A stretch of DNA of 64,000 bases from Evernia prunastri (Eukaryota > Ascomycota > Lecanoromycetes > Lecanorales > Parmeliaceae). Positions within the stretch are counted from its first letter, which is position 1, and each line of letters starts with the position of its first letter. Of this stretch, positions 62,126 through 64,000 are shown piece by piece. The notes beneath the pieces are model-generated. The model did not search any database, had not been told where the DNA came from, and saw only the letters and a list, made by a program, of their open reading frames with translations. The stretch lies in assembly GCA_003184365.1 (NCBI GenBank), contig NKYR01000085.1, positions 62,001 through 126,000 of the forward strand, written 5' to 3'. Made by a program: the position numbers and the translations under genes.

Positions 62126-64000
62126 ATGGAGGCGCTCTCAGTCCAACGATCCAGAGAGCACGAGAGAGTACAAGGAGAGAGCATTGTTGAGGATGACAAG
62201 TCCACTCAACGGGATCCAGATTCGTCCACCGCAAATCTTCTGGTGCCTTCACGACCTCAGTCTCAGCACTATTTTTCTCATGACAGCCAAGCTCAGGACT
62301 TGCAACAGACTCATGCGCCACTTCTATGGCGATTCTTCTGGTGGCTTCTCACGATAACCCTCTGCGCTTTGATTTTTGCAATGATCAAGATCTACACAAG
62401 CCTGCAAAATTTTACGTCGGTGCAAAAGCATACATTTAATACCATCACTACAGCCTTGCTCTTAGCTTTGGGTCTTAAATTTTTTGTAAATGATCACGCT
62501 TATGATAACGAAATGAGTGGAGGCTAATCGATCTATGGCTACTCAGGAAGCACTCAAATCTCTAGCTAAAGGATCGCGATCGAGATGACTAAATCGAACA
62601 TCGAGAACCTGACTGATGTGGTCATGCTTGGATGGGCATCTCTCATACAGCCTCGTACGAGACCTTGGACGACGCTAATGTGCACTGCATGGGTCAGGAA
62701 TTCTTCCGTAAGTATTATCGGTACATTTCTCCACTGCTTTTTCTGGAGTCTTTGCTTGCGTAGTCGTCTGCTATATTTTCTTTGGGATAGCTTCTCACTC
62801 CATACTCGCTAATGAACGTCCTAGATTATCATCAACGTTGTGAGCATGTCCTTCCCTTTGGGTGCCGAGTTAGCTTAACGAGGTTCATTCACAAGCTTGC
62901 GCAAATCTCAGTCGCAATGATCAGCCTGACGTACACCGTCGTGGATGGCACGAGCTGGAACGATACGTACACGAGGCCCTGCGTCTCCAACGCAGCAAAT
63001 CTGACATGCTACTCTTTCCTTCCTCATAGTGACTGTGCTGGAGATGTACCTAGCCAAGCTTGGGCCCATGCAAATGGAGACATAGCTTTGGCATTCCCTT
63101 CCGGCGCCTACAAGGATACCTCACAAATACTGAATTCCCAAATCAACAATCGCTACTATTGCCGACGGACCCGGTTACAACAGGAATTTGCATATCGCTT
63201 CAACGAGTACAATCATGACGATGAGCAGGGGTCCTATCCACATTTCAGGAACCGGACCATCACAGCCTCCGCTGGCCACTGCTTCAAGTACACCATGGTC
63301 GGCGAGCCTCTTTTTATATCGGATGGGAACACGGACTACGAGTACACCAATGGTACTTATCATGGCAACATCACCGTTCCAGGTCAAACTCGTGCTTGGG
63401 ATGGTACTACTTATATCTACCAGGGCAATGATACCCCACAGAAAACGGTTACATCTGCGTGCGGCCCTCGGTGTATATGGGTATGGGCCCACAGATCTCG
63501 CGGCCATGGCGAGCCATCTACCTTTTTCAAATATCCCATCACAGTGAACCCTGTCAGCAACGCAACGAACGAGACGCAAAAGATTCCGGACGGCATGGCC
63601 AGTCTTGCTGCTGCGTCAATTGCCCTGCAAGATCGCCCCTCATACCAAAACAGTTGGAGTCAATACCAACTTTATCCATTTTGGTACTTGAGAGCCCCCA
63701 TCAACATCCTAGGGGCGAGAACGAGACGCTGATTCTCCCTTCCAGGCTCCATTGGGAAACCCACTTTGAACAGCCCGACGAGATCGGCGCGGACATGGCC
63801 GAGTTCGCAATTGGATCCATCTCCACGATGGCAGAGAGGAATCCTCAAATCCCAGTCAATGGTTCGGTACCTTACCTTGGTAGCCATCTCGATGCGGAGT
63901 GAAAATATCTTATACCATTACTCGCCGGCATTTGTGGCACCCACCTGGCGCTCTTCTTGTTGAATATCTACGCCACCTAGATAGTCTCCTATCCATCTAT
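62126..64000 (+). pseudogene. Multi-pass membrane protein gene, damaged, running to the window edge
   Basis: Exon 1 (62126-62485) has an acidic N-terminus, membrane helix LLWRFFWWLLTITLCALIFA, and SVQKHTFNTITTALLLALGLKFF. A 61-bp intron (GTAAAT...CTCAG) leads to EALKSLAKG. The frame is then lost near 62575 and recovered as DVVMLGWASLIQPRTRPWTTLMCTAW; later LAQISVAMISLTYTVVDGT continues in one frame to 63683. A 62-bp intron (63684-63745) leads to WETHFEQPDEIGADMAEFAIGS. TGA at 63900-63902 stands where Trp is expected (AE*KYLIPLLAGICG), and TAG at 63978-63980 follows. The central part has CGPRCIWVWAHR and many N-glycosylation sites, matching an uncharacterised ascomycete membrane family. The 3' end lies outside the window. 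Confidence 0.65.

Overview
The window looks like nuclear DNA of a filamentous ascomycete (Pezizomycotina, perhaps Leotiomycetes or Dothideomycetes; the class is a guess). The evidence is short GT-AG introns, mostly 45-70 bp with CTAAC/CTGAC-type branch sites; orthologues of ORC2, GDE1, PGS1, SLP1, centrin, Xaa-Pro aminopeptidase P and complex I B17.2; and fungal families such as STAND/ankyrin proteins, DUF7025-type AAA ATPases, DUF3176-like membrane proteins and Ser/Thr-rich wall-sensor-like proteins. No rRNA, complete tRNA or CRISPR was seen.

Left part (1-17.6 kb): a STAND-like ankyrin protein apparently without a P-loop; a SprT-type HExxH metalloprotease with a histidine-rich tract and a CaaX C-terminus; a secreted protein; a short-chain dehydrogenase (SDR) divergent from a modified centrin; a seven-exon AAA ATPase; an orphan two-exon gene; a one-pass Ser/Thr-rich membrane protein; and a second SDR broken by a stop next to its catalytic tyrosine.

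Middle (18.1-28.2 kb): a Tad1/I-type LINE block (zinc-knuckle ORF1; ORF2 with endonuclease, reverse transcriptase and RNase H). It is not one clean element. Single-N junctions separate overlapping, nearly identical pieces, and two non-LINE fragments are embedded (a TPR relic and a 0.6-kb unknown). I read it as several LINE-bearing contigs stitched together. The last copy ends in an (AATC)n tail about 47 bp upstream of the aminopeptidase P gene.

Right part (28.2-64 kb): aminopeptidase P, convergent ORC2, a secreted TIM-barrel-like protein, NDUFA12-type complex I subunit, a frameshifted wall-sensor-like gene, a small secreted protein, an NB-ARC relic, then GDE1 (SPX-ankyrin-GDPD, with an apparent 4-nt microexon) and PGS1 in the same direction. 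GDE1 releases glycerol-3-phosphate and PGS1 consumes it, though in different compartments. After these come SLP1 (SUN domain), two decayed loci, a 1694-residue ABCC transporter and, at the edge, a damaged multi-pass membrane protein gene.

Housekeeping genes are intact, while immune-like (STAND/NB-ARC/TPR) and accessory membrane-protein loci are largely decayed. Exon structures were deduced by eye from splice signals, reading frame and recalled family motifs; no alignment or RNA evidence was available.
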